Source: Novosphingobium kaempferiae | GTDB lineage: Bacteria; Pseudomonadota; Alphaproteobacteria; Sphingomonadales; Sphingomonadaceae | Direction: 5' to 3' | NCBI RefSeq assembly: GCF_021227995.1 | Contig: NZ_CP089301.1 | Span: 2,976,001-3,040,000 of the forward strand | DNA length: 64,000 bases | Shown: positions 51,941 to 60,114 of the stretch, piece by piece | Numbering within the stretch: position 1 is the stretch's first letter | Layout: the number at the start of each line of letters is the position of its first letter | The notes under the pieces: generated by a model | Told to the model about the DNA's origin: nothing | The model's database searches: none | Seen by the model: the letters and a program-made list of their open reading frames with translations, nothing else | Translations under genes and position numbers: made by a program

Positions 51941-53371
51941 TCAGAAGAACAGGATCCCGCCCAGCGCGATGGCGTCGCTCTGCGCCTCGTTGCCGGAATG
52001 GGCCCTGGCCTTGGAGTGGATGTATTCCCCGATCAGCGTGAGCCAGCTGGTCAGGTTGTAGCGGGCCTGTCCGACGTAGCTGGAGTTGGTCTTCACGAGG
52101 TTCGGATTGGCGATGGCATCCGCAGCATTGGCATGCTTGAGCGAACTTTCGCCGTAGCTGCCGCCGACCGAGATCTTGCCGAAGGTGGCCAGAGCCTGCG
52201 CGTAGAAGCCGTCGCTCTTGCGCGGGTTGCCGAAGCCGTCGCTGTCATGCAACCCGAACACCGTCGTGCCGAGGCCCTTGGCGGTGTAGTAGTAGCCCAC
52301 CACCTGGATCGGCCCCGCCGTCACCTTGCCGCCGAAGTCGAGGCCCTGCCCGGTGAAGCTCTCGCCGTTCACCTGGTTGTGCCGCTGCGTTACGCCGCCG
52401 ACCCATGCCCGCGCACCGATGCCGCCGAACTTGCCGTCGTAAGTCAGCTTGCCCTGAAAGCCGGGCGAGGAGTTCTGCTGGTCGGGCCCGGTCAGCGAGG
52501 ACAGCGGCTGGAACACCCCGACCGACGCCTGCACGCCGCCGAAACTCGGCGAGGTGTAGGTGATCTGCGGCTGGAAGTCGGTGTAGATGTAGCCCACGCC
52601 GATGCGGCCCAGCGTCGTGTTGGCCGGAGCCACGTTGCCGCCGGGCGTGCCCGAGGACAGCAGCGTGATGTCGTTGAGGATCGCCTCTGACCCGAACAGG
52701 CCGATGTCGCGGCCGATCTTGAAGGTACCGATGTTGGGCTTGCCGAAGGTCAGGTAGGTCTGACGAAAGTCGATGCCCGCCGTCGCCAGCGCGGTCGGCT
52801 GCCCGCCGTTGTTGGCCCCCAGCGCACCCCACGCGGCGGAGTTGATGCCGGGATACATCCCGAAGAACGCGCCGACGTCCCAGCCTTCCTGCTTCGTCGA
52901 TACCGAGATCGTCAGGTAGCCCGGCAGCAGGCCGTTGCGCACCGCGCTGGAATTGCGCGTGCCGACGCTGGCGACGCCGCCGACGACCTGCGTGGTGGCC
53001 GAGGGGGTGTCCGGATTGTCGTGGACGTAGAAGCCGTTGACCGAACCGCTGAACTTGATCGTCGCCGGCCCGATTTCCATGCCGATGCCGGTCTCGCTGA
53101 CGCGCACCATGCGGCTCATGTCGAGCGTGCCCTGCGCCCGTTCGGTCGGGGTGGCGGCGGAGGATGTCGCGATCTGCGGCGTCGCGGCGGTTTCGGCACG
53201 CTCCTGCGCGAGCAGCTCGTTATAGTCCTCGTCGCTCAGAATGCCCTTCTCGTGCAGCCGCTTCAGCAGCGCCTCGCTGCTGCCCGCATATGCCGGTGCC
53301 CCTAGTGTCACTGCGCCCATGGCCAGTACGCCAAGCGCGGCACCGCCGCGCAGTATGATCCTGGAGATCAT
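51941..53371 (-). CDS. Outer-membrane porin
   Basis: Outer-membrane protein of about 476 residues. The ATG at 53371 yields a signal peptide ending LGAPAYAG. Next comes a short coiled segment LLKRLHEKGILSDEDYNELLAQERAE, which is typical of porins and alginate-export-like proteins in alphaproteobacteria. The barrel has FSGSVNGFYVHDN, YGESSLKHAN and many strands and ends IALGGILFF. It is preceded by a doubled candidate regulon motif. A role in alcohol or other small-molecule entry for the dehydrogenase is inferred from context. Confidence 0.82.
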   Translation of the reverse strand: MISRIILRGGAALGVLAMGAVTLGAPAYAGSSEALLKRLHEKGILSDEDYNELLAQERAETAATPQIATSSAATPTERAQGTLDMSRMVRVSETGIGMEIGPATIKFSGSVNGFYVHDNPDTPSATTQVVGGVASVGTRNSSAVRNGLLPGYLTISVSTKQEGWDVGAFFGMYPGINSAAWGALGANNGGQPTALATAGIDFRQTYLTFGKPNIGTFKIGRDIGLFGSEAILNDITLLSSGTPGGNVAPANTTLGRIGVGYIYTDFQPQITYTSPSFGGVQASVGVFQPLSSLTGPDQQNSSPGFQGKLTYDGKFGGIGARAWVGGVTQRHNQVNGESFTGQGLDFGGKVTAGPIQVVGYYYTAKGLGTTVFGLHDSDGFGNPRKSDGFYAQALATFGKISVGGSYGESSLKHANAADAIANPNLVKTNSSYVGQARYNLTSWLTLIGEYIHSKARAHSGNEAQSDAIALGGILFF

Positions 53372-53448
53372 GGATCCGTCCCCCTTTGTAGTGTGTCGTC
53401 TATTCCTGCGACTGGGGGCGAACATGCTGCCGGACGGCGGGGCGGGGT

Positions 53449-53476
53449 ATTGGACTTTGGGCAGTTGTACTTTGGG
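53449..53476 (-). promoter_or_regulatory. Candidate quinoprotein-regulon motif, site 3 (doubled)
   Basis: Read toward the porin gene, CCCAAAGTACAAC and CCCAAAGTCCAAT stand as direct repeats 15 bases apart, about 80 bases before the porin start. The second copy matches sites 1 and 2. Confidence 0.5.
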
Positions 53477-53495
53477 AGGACGGGCTTTTTTGCCT

Positions 53496-53571
53496 CGTCA
53501 TTGCGAGCGTAGCGAAGCAATCCAGCGTAGCGCGATGCCGCTGGATTGCTTCGCTACGCTCGCAATGACGA
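53496..53571. repeat. Palindromic repeat A, copy 7
   Basis: T/A variant with the standard spacer. It lies in the 244-base gap upstream of the porin gene and downstream of the beta-propeller gene. Confidence 0.95.
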
Positions 53572-53615
53572 AGGGGAAAGCAAGGACATGGCAAGCCCCC
53601 GCCGCACGCACCAGG

Positions 53616-54641
53616 CTACCTCCCCAGCGCCACGCCCCACGGCCCCTCGCCCGCGGGCACTGTGGCCGTCACTTTCAGCGCCGCGAGGTCCACCATCGAA
53701 AGGTCATCGCTCGCCCCGTTGGCGACGAGCGCGCTGGTGCCGCCGGGCAGAATGGCGAGGTGCCACGGCCGCGCGCCCACCTTGACGTAGCCGCGCACCG
53801 AACCGCCTGCTGCATCGACCACGGCCACGCTGTCCGCCCGCCCCAGCGCGACCACCGCCGTCCTGCCGTCCGGCGTGAAGCGGATGCCGCAGGGCATGAC
53901 CTTGTAGTCCGGCGCGCCCGGCGGCGCGAACTGGATGGTCCGGACGATCGCCTGCGTGGCGACATCCACCACATGGACCACGCCGCCCACTTCCGCGGCG
54001 ATCCAGACCTGTTTGCCGTCGGGCGTGAACTCGACATGGCGCGGGCGCGCCTCGGTCTCGGTCTCGTGCGCGACGGCGCGGGTGCTGATATCGATCCAGG
54101 CGACGGAGTTGTCCTCCTCACTGGTGACGAGCAGCCACTTGCCGTCCGGGCTTTCGGCGATGCCTTCGGGCTCCTTGCCGACGCTGACCTGCCAGGCGAC
54201 CTTGCGAGCGGCAAGGTCGATCGCCGTCACCGCGCCGTCGTCCTCGTTCGCGGCATAGAGCAGCTTGCCATCGTGCGAGGCGAAGAACTGCTCCGGGTCC
54301 GCGCCCGAGGGCAGCGTGGCGACCAGCGCGCCCGTCGCCGGATCGCGCACTTCCACCGCGTTGTCGGCGCTGGCACAGATCAGCACGTATTTCCCGTCGC
54401 GCGTCATCGAGATCCCGCGCGGACGCTTGCCGACCGGCCACTGCGCCACCGCCTTGCCGGTGCCGAGATCGACCACCGTCACGGTCGAGGACCGCTCGTT
54501 GCTCACATAGGCACGGGTTGCTGAACCATCGGCATCCTGCGCGAAAGCAGGCACCACATACAGCGCCAGCGGCGCGGCACACAGCGCCAGCGCCCATCTC
54601 TTCAGGCTTCTCTCCATCATGCCCGCAAAGTTACGCTTCAT
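53616..54641 (-). CDS. PQQ-associated YVTN-type beta-propeller protein
   Basis: Periplasmic protein of about 341 residues. The signal peptide ends LYVVPAFAQDA. Seven propeller blades are suggested by repeats such as AYVSNERSSTVTVVDLGTGK, GISMTRDGKYVLICASADNAVEVRD and HVEFTPDGKQVWIAAEVGGVVHVVD. Proteins of this type occur in PQQ dehydrogenase gene clusters, with unknown function. The ATG at 54641 gives the best signal peptide; 54620 and 54617 are alternatives. It is divergent from the cytochrome c gene at 54777. Confidence 0.82.
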   Translation of the reverse strand: MKRNFAGMMERSLKRWALALCAAPLALYVVPAFAQDADGSATRAYVSNERSSTVTVVDLGTGKAVAQWPVGKRPRGISMTRDGKYVLICASADNAVEVRDPATGALVATLPSGADPEQFFASHDGKLLYAANEDDGAVTAIDLAARKVAWQVSVGKEPEGIAESPDGKWLLVTSEEDNSVAWIDISTRAVAHETETEARPRHVEFTPDGKQVWIAAEVGGVVHVVDVATQAIVRTIQFAPPGAPDYKVMPCGIRFTPDGRTAVVALGRADSVAVVDAAGGSVRGYVKVGARPWHLAILPGGTSALVANGASDDLSMVDLAALKVTATVPAGEGPWGVALGR

Positions 54642-54655
54642 CGCGGGCTTGCGGC

Positions 54656-54668
54656 AATGCGACCTTGG
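54656..54668 (-). promoter_or_regulatory. Weak candidate quinoprotein-regulon motif, site 4
   Basis: CCAAGGTCGCATT on the minus strand, 15 bases before the beta-propeller start at 54641. One base longer than the other sites and therefore uncertain. Confidence 0.3.
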
Positions 54669-54776
54669 TCTTGTACCATTGGCCAACTGGTCGGCGGCGC
54701 GGGCCGAGGGTTATCCAACAGGGGAAGTTCGAAGGCGACCAAAGGCTCGCCCGAAAGTCGCAGAGGATACCTGACC

Positions 54777-55220
54777 ATGACCATCCGAACCGGCCGCGCG
54801 GTCCTCGTCGCTGCCGCCGCCATCGCCTCGCTTTCGATCGGCACCAACCTCTACGCCCACGGCGACGTCACGCCGCAGCCGGTGGACACCACGGCCCTGC
54901 CCGACATCGAGGGCGGCAACGACGCCTGGAAGACCGAGAACCCCTATACCGGCAACGCCAAGGCCATGGAGATCGGCAAGTCCGCCTACGGCCAGAACTG
55001 CGCCCGCTGCCACGGCCTCGACGCGATCTCGGGCGGCATCGCGCCGGACCTGCGCTACCTCGAACTCGGCTCCTCGGGCGACGAATGGTTCGTCGAGCGG
55101 TTCCGCCACGGCTCCAGCCACGATGGCAAGGTCTACATGCCGCCCTTCGGCGACGTGCTGGGCCAGAAGGCCGGCTGGGCGATCCGCGCCTGGCTGGAAT
55201 CCAAGCACACCGACGAGTGA
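54777..55220 (+). CDS. Cytochrome c of the PQQ dehydrogenase cluster (XoxG/MxaG-type context)
   Basis: Exported cytochrome c of 147 residues. The signal peptide is RAVLVAAAAIASLSIGTNLYAHG and the haem motif CARCHGLDA lies near residue 76; KVYMPPFGDVLG holds the candidate axial methionine. The arrangement agrees with methanol-metabolism-related cytochromes that accept electrons from PQQ dehydrogenases. The next gene (binding protein) overlaps its stop in GTGA, and the PQQ dehydrogenase is the third gene on the same strand, after the intervening GIY-YIG gene on the other strand. Start chosen at an ATG behind GAGGA. Confidence 0.87.
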   Translation: MTIRTGRAVLVAAAAIASLSIGTNLYAHGDVTPQPVDTTALPDIEGGNDAWKTENPYTGNAKAMEIGKSAYGQNCARCHGLDAISGGIAPDLRYLELGSSGDEWFVERFRHGSSHDGKVYMPPFGDVLGQKAGWAIRAWLESKHTDE

Positions 55221-56092
55221 TCGTCAGCGTGGACCGCCGGTCCCTCCTGCGCAGCATGACGGCCGCAGGCGCGCTTGCCGCCCTGCGGCCCGCCGCTCTG
55301 TGGGCCGCGCCGCTGGACAAGGTGAAGGCGCTGGGCGTGCTGCGCGTCGGGCTCTACAACGACAACCGGCCGTGGTCGTGGGAGCAGGACGGCAAGCCCG
55401 CCGGTATCGACGCCGACCTTGCCCGCGCCATCGCCGAGGCATTGGGCGTGCGCGCCGACATCGCGCTGTTCACCGCCGACGAGGAGCTCTCGGACGACTT
55501 GCGCAACGTGGTCTGGCGTGGCGGTCTGCTGGGCTTCCAGGCCTGCGACGTCATGCTGCACGTCCCCTTCGACCGCCAGTTGATGGCGCAGGAGGACAAC
55601 GTGACCTTCCTCGCCCCCTACTACCGCGAGAGCTTCGGCGCGGCCTGCGGCGAGACGACGGACTGCGAGGCGATGCCGGTGCGCTGGAAGGGCCGCAGGA
55701 TCGCGGCGGAGCTGGATTCGATCCCCGATTTCTACCTGCTCGGCCATGCGGGCGGTGCTCTCGCGAAGGACGTGGTACACCTGCCGACCGGCTATCAGGC
55801 GGTCAGCGCCGTGGGCCGCAGAGAGGCCGACGCCGCCGTCGCCACCACCGCGCAGATCGAAGCCGCCATGCACGACGCGCCCGACGCGGGCATCCTGCAC
55901 CGCAAGGGCTTCCTCCCCGCGATGCTCTCCCCCGGCTGGGACATCGGCATCGCGGTGAAGGAAAACAGCCGTAACCTCGGCTTCGCGATCGAGGAACTCT
56001 TCGCCGCCATGGCCAAGGACGGCCGCATGAAGGCGACTTTCGCGAAATACGGCGTCGGATGGCGCCCCGCGCTGGCCTCGCAAACGACCTGA
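55217..56092 (+). CDS. Quinoprotein dehydrogenase-associated substrate-binding protein (MxaJ/XoxJ-type)
   Basis: Periplasmic binding-protein fold of about 291 residues. The start is a GTG overlapping the cytochrome stop. The signal is RRSLLRSMTAAGALAALRPAALWAAPL. LGVLRVGLYNDNRPWSWEQDGKPAGIDADLARAIAEALG opens the first lobe, and CDVMLHVPFDRQLMAQEDNVTFLAPYYRESFG bridges the hinge. Proteins of this family (MxaJ, XoxJ) are thought to help PQQ dehydrogenase maturation, for example by loading the metal or cofactor. It is likely to serve the dehydrogenase at 56851. Confidence 0.86.
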   Translation: MIVSVDRRSLLRSMTAAGALAALRPAALWAAPLDKVKALGVLRVGLYNDNRPWSWEQDGKPAGIDADLARAIAEALGVRADIALFTADEELSDDLRNVVWRGGLLGFQACDVMLHVPFDRQLMAQEDNVTFLAPYYRESFGAACGETTDCEAMPVRWKGRRIAAELDSIPDFYLLGHAGGALAKDVVHLPTGYQAVSAVGRREADAAVATTAQIEAAMHDAPDAGILHRKGFLPAMLSPGWDIGIAVKENSRNLGFAIEELFAAMAKDGRMKATFAKYGVGWRPALASQTT

Positions 56093-56174
56093 AGCTCCGG
56101 AGGGGGACGGGGGTGCCGACTGCGACCGGCGCCCCCCGAACCGGGGTTTGGTGGGCGCTCCCACACCCCCCGTT

Positions 56175-56250
56175 CGTCATTGCGAGCGTAGCGAAGCAAT
56201 CCGGCGTGGTGGGCCGACCGTGGATTGCTTCGCTACGCTCGCAATGACGA
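56175..56250. repeat. Palindromic repeat A, copy 8
   Basis: T/A variant, 25 bases past the stop codon of the GIY-YIG gene and about 80 bases after the binding-protein gene. Confidence 0.95.
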
Positions 56251-56275
56251 AGGAGGGGCGCGCGGACAGATGAGG

Positions 56276-56575
56276 CTACAAAACCAGATCGTCGAACAGA
56301 TCTCGCCACGCCGGGTTCATCGCCTCGATCAACGCCAGCTTCCTTGCTCGCGAGCCGCCCTTGATCTGTTTCTCCCGCAGGATGGCGTGCTCCATCGTGG
56401 CGTGCAATTCGAACCACACCAGCATCTTGCAGCCGTATCTGCTGGTGAACCCATCGGCCACGCCTTCGCGGTGCTGCCAAGCCCGAACGCGCAAGTTCGA
56501 GGTTACTCCCACATAGATCGTCCCGTTGATCCGATTGGCCATGATGTAAACCGCAGGCTGGAAATCACGCTTCAT
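56276..56575 (-). CDS. GIY-YIG domain nuclease (single-domain)
   Basis: Small protein of 99 residues made almost entirely of a GIY-YIG domain: VYIMANRINGTIYVGVTSNLRVRAWQHREG carries the GIY (VYI) and YIG-like (IYVGVTS) strands and a downstream arginine. YGCKMLVWFELHATMEHAILREKQIKGGSRARKLALIEAMNP holds the E-x-AI-REKQIK region with the metal-binding glutamate. It matches stand-alone nucleases widespread in bacteria whose function is unknown. An upstream GTG start near 56602 is less likely. The gene is flanked on both sides by copies of palindromic repeat A and is the only gene on the minus strand between the binding-protein and dehydrogenase genes. Confidence 0.87.
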   Translation of the reverse strand: MKRDFQPAVYIMANRINGTIYVGVTSNLRVRAWQHREGVADGFTSRYGCKMLVWFELHATMEHAILREKQIKGGSRARKLALIEAMNPAWRDLFDDLVL

Positions 56576-56640
56576 CCCGCGACCATATGAGAGGCGCACC
56601 ACCGCCTCGAATTAACACCTCGTCACTCGCTCCCCACGTT

Positions 56641-56716
56641 CGTCATTGCGAGCGCAGCGAAGCAATCCATGGTCAAGCGCCAACGCCGGATTGCTTCGCT
56701 GCGCTCGCAATGACGA
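56641..56716. repeat. Palindromic repeat A, copy 9
   Basis: C/G variant (GCGCAGC and GCTGCGC), 66 bases before the GIY-YIG start and about 130 bases before the PQQ dehydrogenase start. Confidence 0.95.
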
Positions 56717-56732
56717 ACGGATTTTCATCCTC

Positions 56733-56755
56733 CCAAGGTGCAATTTTGCTGCACC
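56733..56755 (+). promoter_or_regulatory. Candidate quinoprotein-regulon motif, site 5, with overlapping inverted repeat
   Basis: CCAAGGTGCAATTTT (56733-56747) matches the shared motif at all but one or two positions. GGTGCA-ATTTTGC-TGCACC (56737-56755) is an inverted repeat overlapping it. It lies about 100 bases before the dehydrogenase ATG, where an activator could bind. Confidence 0.5.
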
Positions 56756-56850
56756 CCGCACAGTCCTACGCTGCGGGCCGACGATGGGGGTTCGGGGGCA
56801 GATTCCCGAGCACGCACCCCCTTTCGGAATACCCATAACGGAGGGACAGG

Positions 56851-58596
56851 ATGAAGCGGCGTTTCACACATATACTCGCAGCCCTGATGGCGGCCGGCGG
56901 CATCGCGGCCGCCCCGCTCGCGGCAGCGGACGGCCCGACGAGTGCGGATCTCCTCAAGGACGCGGACACCCCAGGCGACGTGCTGACTTACGGCATGGGG
57001 CCGTGGCAGCAGCGGTTCAGTTCGCTCGACCAGATCAACGCCTCCAACGTGGCGAAGCTGCTGCCGGTCTACGGCGCCTCGCTCGGCGGGGAGAAGCAGC
57101 GCGGGCAGGAAGCCCAGCCGCTGGTCTATGACGGCACCATCTACGTCACCGGATCGTACTCGCGCCTGTTCGCCTTCGATGCGCGCACCGGCGAGAAGAA
57201 GTGGGAATACAACGCCCGCCTGCCCGACGGCATCATGCCCTGCTGCGACGTCGTCAACCGCGGCGCGGCGATCCATGGCGACAAGGTGATCTTCGCCACG
57301 CTCGACGCGCATCTGGTGGCGCTGAACCGCAACACCGGCAAGGTGATCTGGAACAAGAAGACCGGCGACTACCAGGCCGGTTACTCCGCCACCGCCGCGC
57401 CGATCATCGTCGGCGACAAGGTCATCACCGGCAACTCCGGCGGCGAATTCGGCATCGTCGGCGCGGTGCAGGCGCGCAACGTCGATACCGGCGAGCTGAT
57501 CTGGGAACGCCCGGTGATCGAGGGCCACATCGGCACCCTCAACGGCCAGCCCAACGGCATGACCGGCAAGCTCAACGCCACTTGGCAGGGCGACCTGTGG
57601 AAGACCGGCGGCGGCGCGACCTGGCTCGGCGGCACCTACGATCCGGGCACCAACATGGTCTACTTCGGCACCGGCAACCCGGCCCCGTGGAACAGCCACC
57701 TGCGCCCCGGCGACAACCTCTACACCTCCTCCACGCTCGCCATCGACGCCGACACCGGCGTCATCAAGTGGCACTACCAGACCACCCCGCACGACGGCTG
57801 GGACTTCGACGGCGTGAACGAGTTCATCCCCTTCGACGCCACCATCAAGGGCAAGGCGATGAAGCTGGGCGCCAAGGCGGACCGCAACGGCTACTTCTAC
57901 GTGCTGGACCGGACCAACGGCAAGTTCATCTCCGCCAACCGCTTCGTCATGCAGACCACCTGGGCCGACGGCATCAACCCCAAGACCGGCAAGCCCAACG
58001 TGATCCCGGCTGGCCGCCCCGGCGCGCCCAGCGGCACCGAGAAGGGCAAGCCGGTATTCTCCAGCCCGTCGTTCCTCGGCGGCAAGAACTGGATGCCGAT
58101 GGCGTACTCCAAGGACACCGAACTGTTCTACGTCCCCTCCAACGACTGGGGCATGGACATCTGGAACGAGCCGATCGCCTACAAGAAGGGCGCGGCCTAC
58201 CTCGGCGCCGGGTTCACCATCAAGCCCATCGCCGAGGACCACATCGGCGCGCTGCGTGCGATGGACCCCAAGACCGGCAAGATCGTGTGGGAATACAAGA
58301 ACAAGGCCCCGCTGTGGGGCGGCGTGCTGACCACGCACGGCAACCTCGTCTTCACCGGCACGCCCGAAGGCTACCTCAAGGCGTTCGACGCCAAGACCGG
58401 ACAGGAGCTGTGGAAGTTCCAGACCGGATCGGGCGTCGTCGGATCGCCGATCACCTGGGAACAGGACGGCGAACAGTACGTCGGTGTCATGTCCGGCTGG
58501 GGCGGCGCAGTGCCGCTCTGGGGCGGCGAAGTCGCCAAGACCTTCAAGGAAATCAGCCAGGGCGGCATGCTCTGGGTGTTCAAGCTGCCCAAATAA
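56851..58596 (+). CDS. PQQ-dependent alcohol dehydrogenase, predicted lanthanide-dependent
   Basis: Periplasmic quinoprotein of 581 residues that oxidises an alcohol and passes electrons to cytochrome c. A signal peptide ([22 protein letters not shown]) precedes an eight-bladed propeller. PCCDVVNRG has the adjacent-cysteine ring that lies over PQQ. Metal ligands appear in [11 protein letters not shown] (glutamate) and GTGNPAPWN (asparagine). [12 protein letters not shown] has the catalytic aspartate followed two residues later by a second aspartate, the signature of lanthanide-using XoxF/ExaF/PedH-type enzymes; calcium enzymes have another residue there. GGAGG gives a good start. Methanol, ethanol or another alcohol cannot be told apart. 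Confidence 0.93.
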   Translation: MKRRFTHILAALMAAGGIAAAPLAAADGPTSADLLKDADTPGDVLTYGMGPWQQRFSSLDQINASNVAKLLPVYGASLGGEKQRGQEAQPLVYDGTIYVTGSYSRLFAFDARTGEKKWEYNARLPDGIMPCCDVVNRGAAIHGDKVIFATLDAHLVALNRNTGKVIWNKKTGDYQAGYSATAAPIIVGDKVITGNSGGEFGIVGAVQARNVDTGELIWERPVIEGHIGTLNGQPNGMTGKLNATWQGDLWKTGGGATWLGGTYDPGTNMVYFGTGNPAPWNSHLRPGDNLYTSSTLAIDADTGVIKWHYQTTPHDGWDFDGVNEFIPFDATIKGKAMKLGAKADRNGYFYVLDRTNGKFISANRFVMQTTWADGINPKTGKPNVIPAGRPGAPSGTEKGKPVFSSPSFLGGKNWMPMAYSKDTELFYVPSNDWGMDIWNEPIAYKKGAAYLGAGFTIKPIAEDHIGALRAMDPKTGKIVWEYKNKAPLWGGVLTTHGNLVFTGTPEGYLKAFDAKTGQELWKFQTGSGVVGSPITWEQDGEQYVGVMSGWGGAVPLWGGEVAKTFKEISQGGMLWVFKLPK

Positions 58597-58605
58597 CGCA
58601 ACCGC

Positions 58606-58635
58606 ACGGCGCGCCGGTTCCCGCTGGCGCGCCGT
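58606..58635 (+). terminator. Hairpin after the PQQ dehydrogenase gene
   Basis: Perfect 10-base stem ACGGCGCGCC/GGCGCGCCGT with a 10-base loop, 10 bases after the dehydrogenase stop and 20 bases before the regulator start. No T run follows. It may limit read-through from the strongly expressed dehydrogenase into the regulator. Confidence 0.55.
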
Positions 58636-58654
58636 CCGTCCCCGGGATAGACAG

Positions 58655-59335
58655 ATGGAAACAATGGCCGTTACGGAAGCCAGCATGGGGGATCTCACCG
58701 GACCCGATCGCGTCCTGATCGTCGACGACCACTCGCTGGTCCGCGACGGCCTGCGCTCGATCTTCGACGATGCCTTTCCCGCCTGCACGATCCTGGAGGC
58801 GGACAGCCTCGAGGCCGCGCTGCGGGTGCTGGACGAGGAAGGCGACGTCGACCTCGTCCTGCTCGACCTCAACATCCCCGACGTGTCGCACCTCTCGGGC
58901 CTGCAATCGGTGCGGGACCGGTTCCCCGCCACCCCGGTGGTAATGGTTTCGGGCGTGACCGACCGCAACGTGGTGCGCGATGCGCTGGCGGCGGGCGCGG
59001 CGGGCTTCGTGCCCAAGTCGCTGAAACGCTCCGCCATCGTCGATGCGCTGCATCAGGTGCTCTCGGGCGAGATCTACATGCCCGACCTTCCGGGCGACGA
59101 AAGCGCGGCGGCCGAGGAAGACCTGATCCGTGCCCGCATCGACACCCTCACCCCGCAGCAGCGCGTGGTGCTCGGCCATCTGGTGGCAGGGCGGCTGAAC
59201 AAGCAGATCGCCTATGAACTGGACGTCTCGATGACGACGGTGAAGGCGCACGTCTCGGCCATTCTCCAGAAGATGAACGTATTCAGCCGCACGCAGGCGG
59301 TCATCATGGCGGGGAAGATCGGGTTCCGGGGGTGA
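58655..59335 (+). CDS. LuxR/NarL-type response regulator (ErbR/AgmR-like context)
   Basis: Response regulator of about 226 residues. The receiver has DRVLIVDDHSLVRDGLRSIFDDA, VDLVLLDLNIPDV (phosphoacceptor) and GFVPKSLKRS (lysine). The C-terminal HTH is LTPQQRVVLGHLVAGRLNKQIAYELDVSMTTVKAHVSAILQKMNV. Regulators of this type (AgmR/ErbR) control PQQ ethanol dehydrogenase genes in Pseudomonas. It follows the dehydrogenase on the same strand. The hybrid kinase at 60115 is its probable partner, although a phosphorelay has to be assumed. ATG 58655 was chosen; ATG 58664 is an alternative. Confidence 0.88.
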   Translation: METMAVTEASMGDLTGPDRVLIVDDHSLVRDGLRSIFDDAFPACTILEADSLEAALRVLDEEGDVDLVLLDLNIPDVSHLSGLQSVRDRFPATPVVMVSGVTDRNVVRDALAAGAAGFVPKSLKRSAIVDALHQVLSGEIYMPDLPGDESAAAEEDLIRARIDTLTPQQRVVLGHLVAGRLNKQIAYELDVSMTTVKAHVSAILQKMNVFSRTQAVIMAGKIGFRG

Positions 59336-59351
59336 GCATCTCCCACCCGTT

Positions 59352-59427
59352 CGTCATTGCGAGCGCAGCGAAGCAACCCAGCGGCGTGAGCAGACCATGG
59401 ATTGCTTCGCTGCGCTCGCAATGACGA
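59352..59427. repeat. Palindromic repeat A, copy 10
   Basis: C/G variant with one change in the left arm (AAGCAACCC). It follows the response-regulator stop by 16 bases. Confidence 0.93.
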
Positions 59428-59500
59428 CGATGGTGCTTTGACGAAGGTGGTCCTTTGACGAGGTGGTGCCCGACGCCGCCCGCCGCTAACACCGCCCGCG

Positions 59501-59932
59501 ATGAGCCGAGAACCCCTGCGCCCGCGCGCCGCCTACCGCGCCTTCGTTGCCGTGACCACGCGCTGGCACGACAACGACGTCTACGGCCACGTCAACAACG
59601 TGGTCTACTACGCCTTCTTCGACACCGCCGTGAACACCTGGCTGATCGAGGCGGGCCTGCTCGACATCGCTGAGGGCGACCCCATCGGCGTGGTCGTGGA
59701 AACCGGCTGCCGCTACGCCGCATCCGTGCATTTCCCGCAGAAGCTGGAAGTCGGCCTGACCGTGGCGCGGCTCGGCACCAGCAGCGTCACCTACCACCTC
59801 GGCCTATTCGTCGAGGGCGAGGACGATGCCGCGGCCGAGGGGCACTTCACCCACGTCTACGTCGGGCGCGACAGTCGCAGGCCGGTGGCGTTGCCGGATA
59901 AATGGCGGGACACGCTGGCGCGGTTGGGATGA
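59501..59932 (+). CDS. Acyl-CoA thioesterase (4HBT/hotdog fold)
   Basis: Small cytoplasmic thioesterase of 143 residues. The hotdog-fold motifs are TTRWHDNDVYGHVNNVVYYAFFDTAVNTWLIEAG, with the catalytic-type aspartate in HDND and the GHVNNVVY helix, then VVVETGCRYAASVHFPQKLEVGLTVARLG. YbgC/FadM-type proteins have the same layout. It is flanked by repeats and has no close operon partner. A link to the alcohol-oxidation genes, for example acyl-CoA turnover, is only possible. Confidence 0.85.
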   Translation: MSREPLRPRAAYRAFVAVTTRWHDNDVYGHVNNVVYYAFFDTAVNTWLIEAGLLDIAEGDPIGVVVETGCRYAASVHFPQKLEVGLTVARLGTSSVTYHLGLFVEGEDDAAAEGHFTHVYVGRDSRRPVALPDKWRDTLARLG

Positions 59933-59934
59933 CC

Positions 59935-60093
59935 CTTCGACAAGCTCAGGGGGAGCGGAGTAGGGGTTTGTCCCTCCCATCGTCATTGCGAGCGTAGCGA
60001 AGCAATCCACGGCAGGCGTATGTCGCTGGATTGCTTCGCTACGCTCGCAATGACGAAGTGGTTGGAAACCCGCTCAGGCTGAGCCTGTCGAAG
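59935..60093. repeat. Palindromic repeat D (CTTCGACAAGCTCAGG type) enclosing repeat A copy 11
   Basis: The arm CTTCGACAAGCTCAGG at 59935-59950 has a near-perfect inverse (GCTGAGCCTGTCGAAG) at 60078-60093. Between them sits the whole of repeat A copy 11. A nested arrangement of two repeat families. Confidence 0.8.
59981..60056. repeat. Palindromic repeat A, copy 11 (nested inside repeat D)
   Basis: T/A variant, standard length, in the gap between the thioesterase and hybrid-kinase genes, which are convergent. Confidence 0.95.
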
Positions 60094-60114
60094 CCCCCGC
60101 AGCCTTGCGCGACC

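Noticed and set aside
56851..58596. Naming the dehydrogenase xoxF or methanol dehydrogenase
   Set aside because: The metal signature fits XoxF, ExaF and PedH alike; the substrate cannot be chosen without phylogeny or assays.
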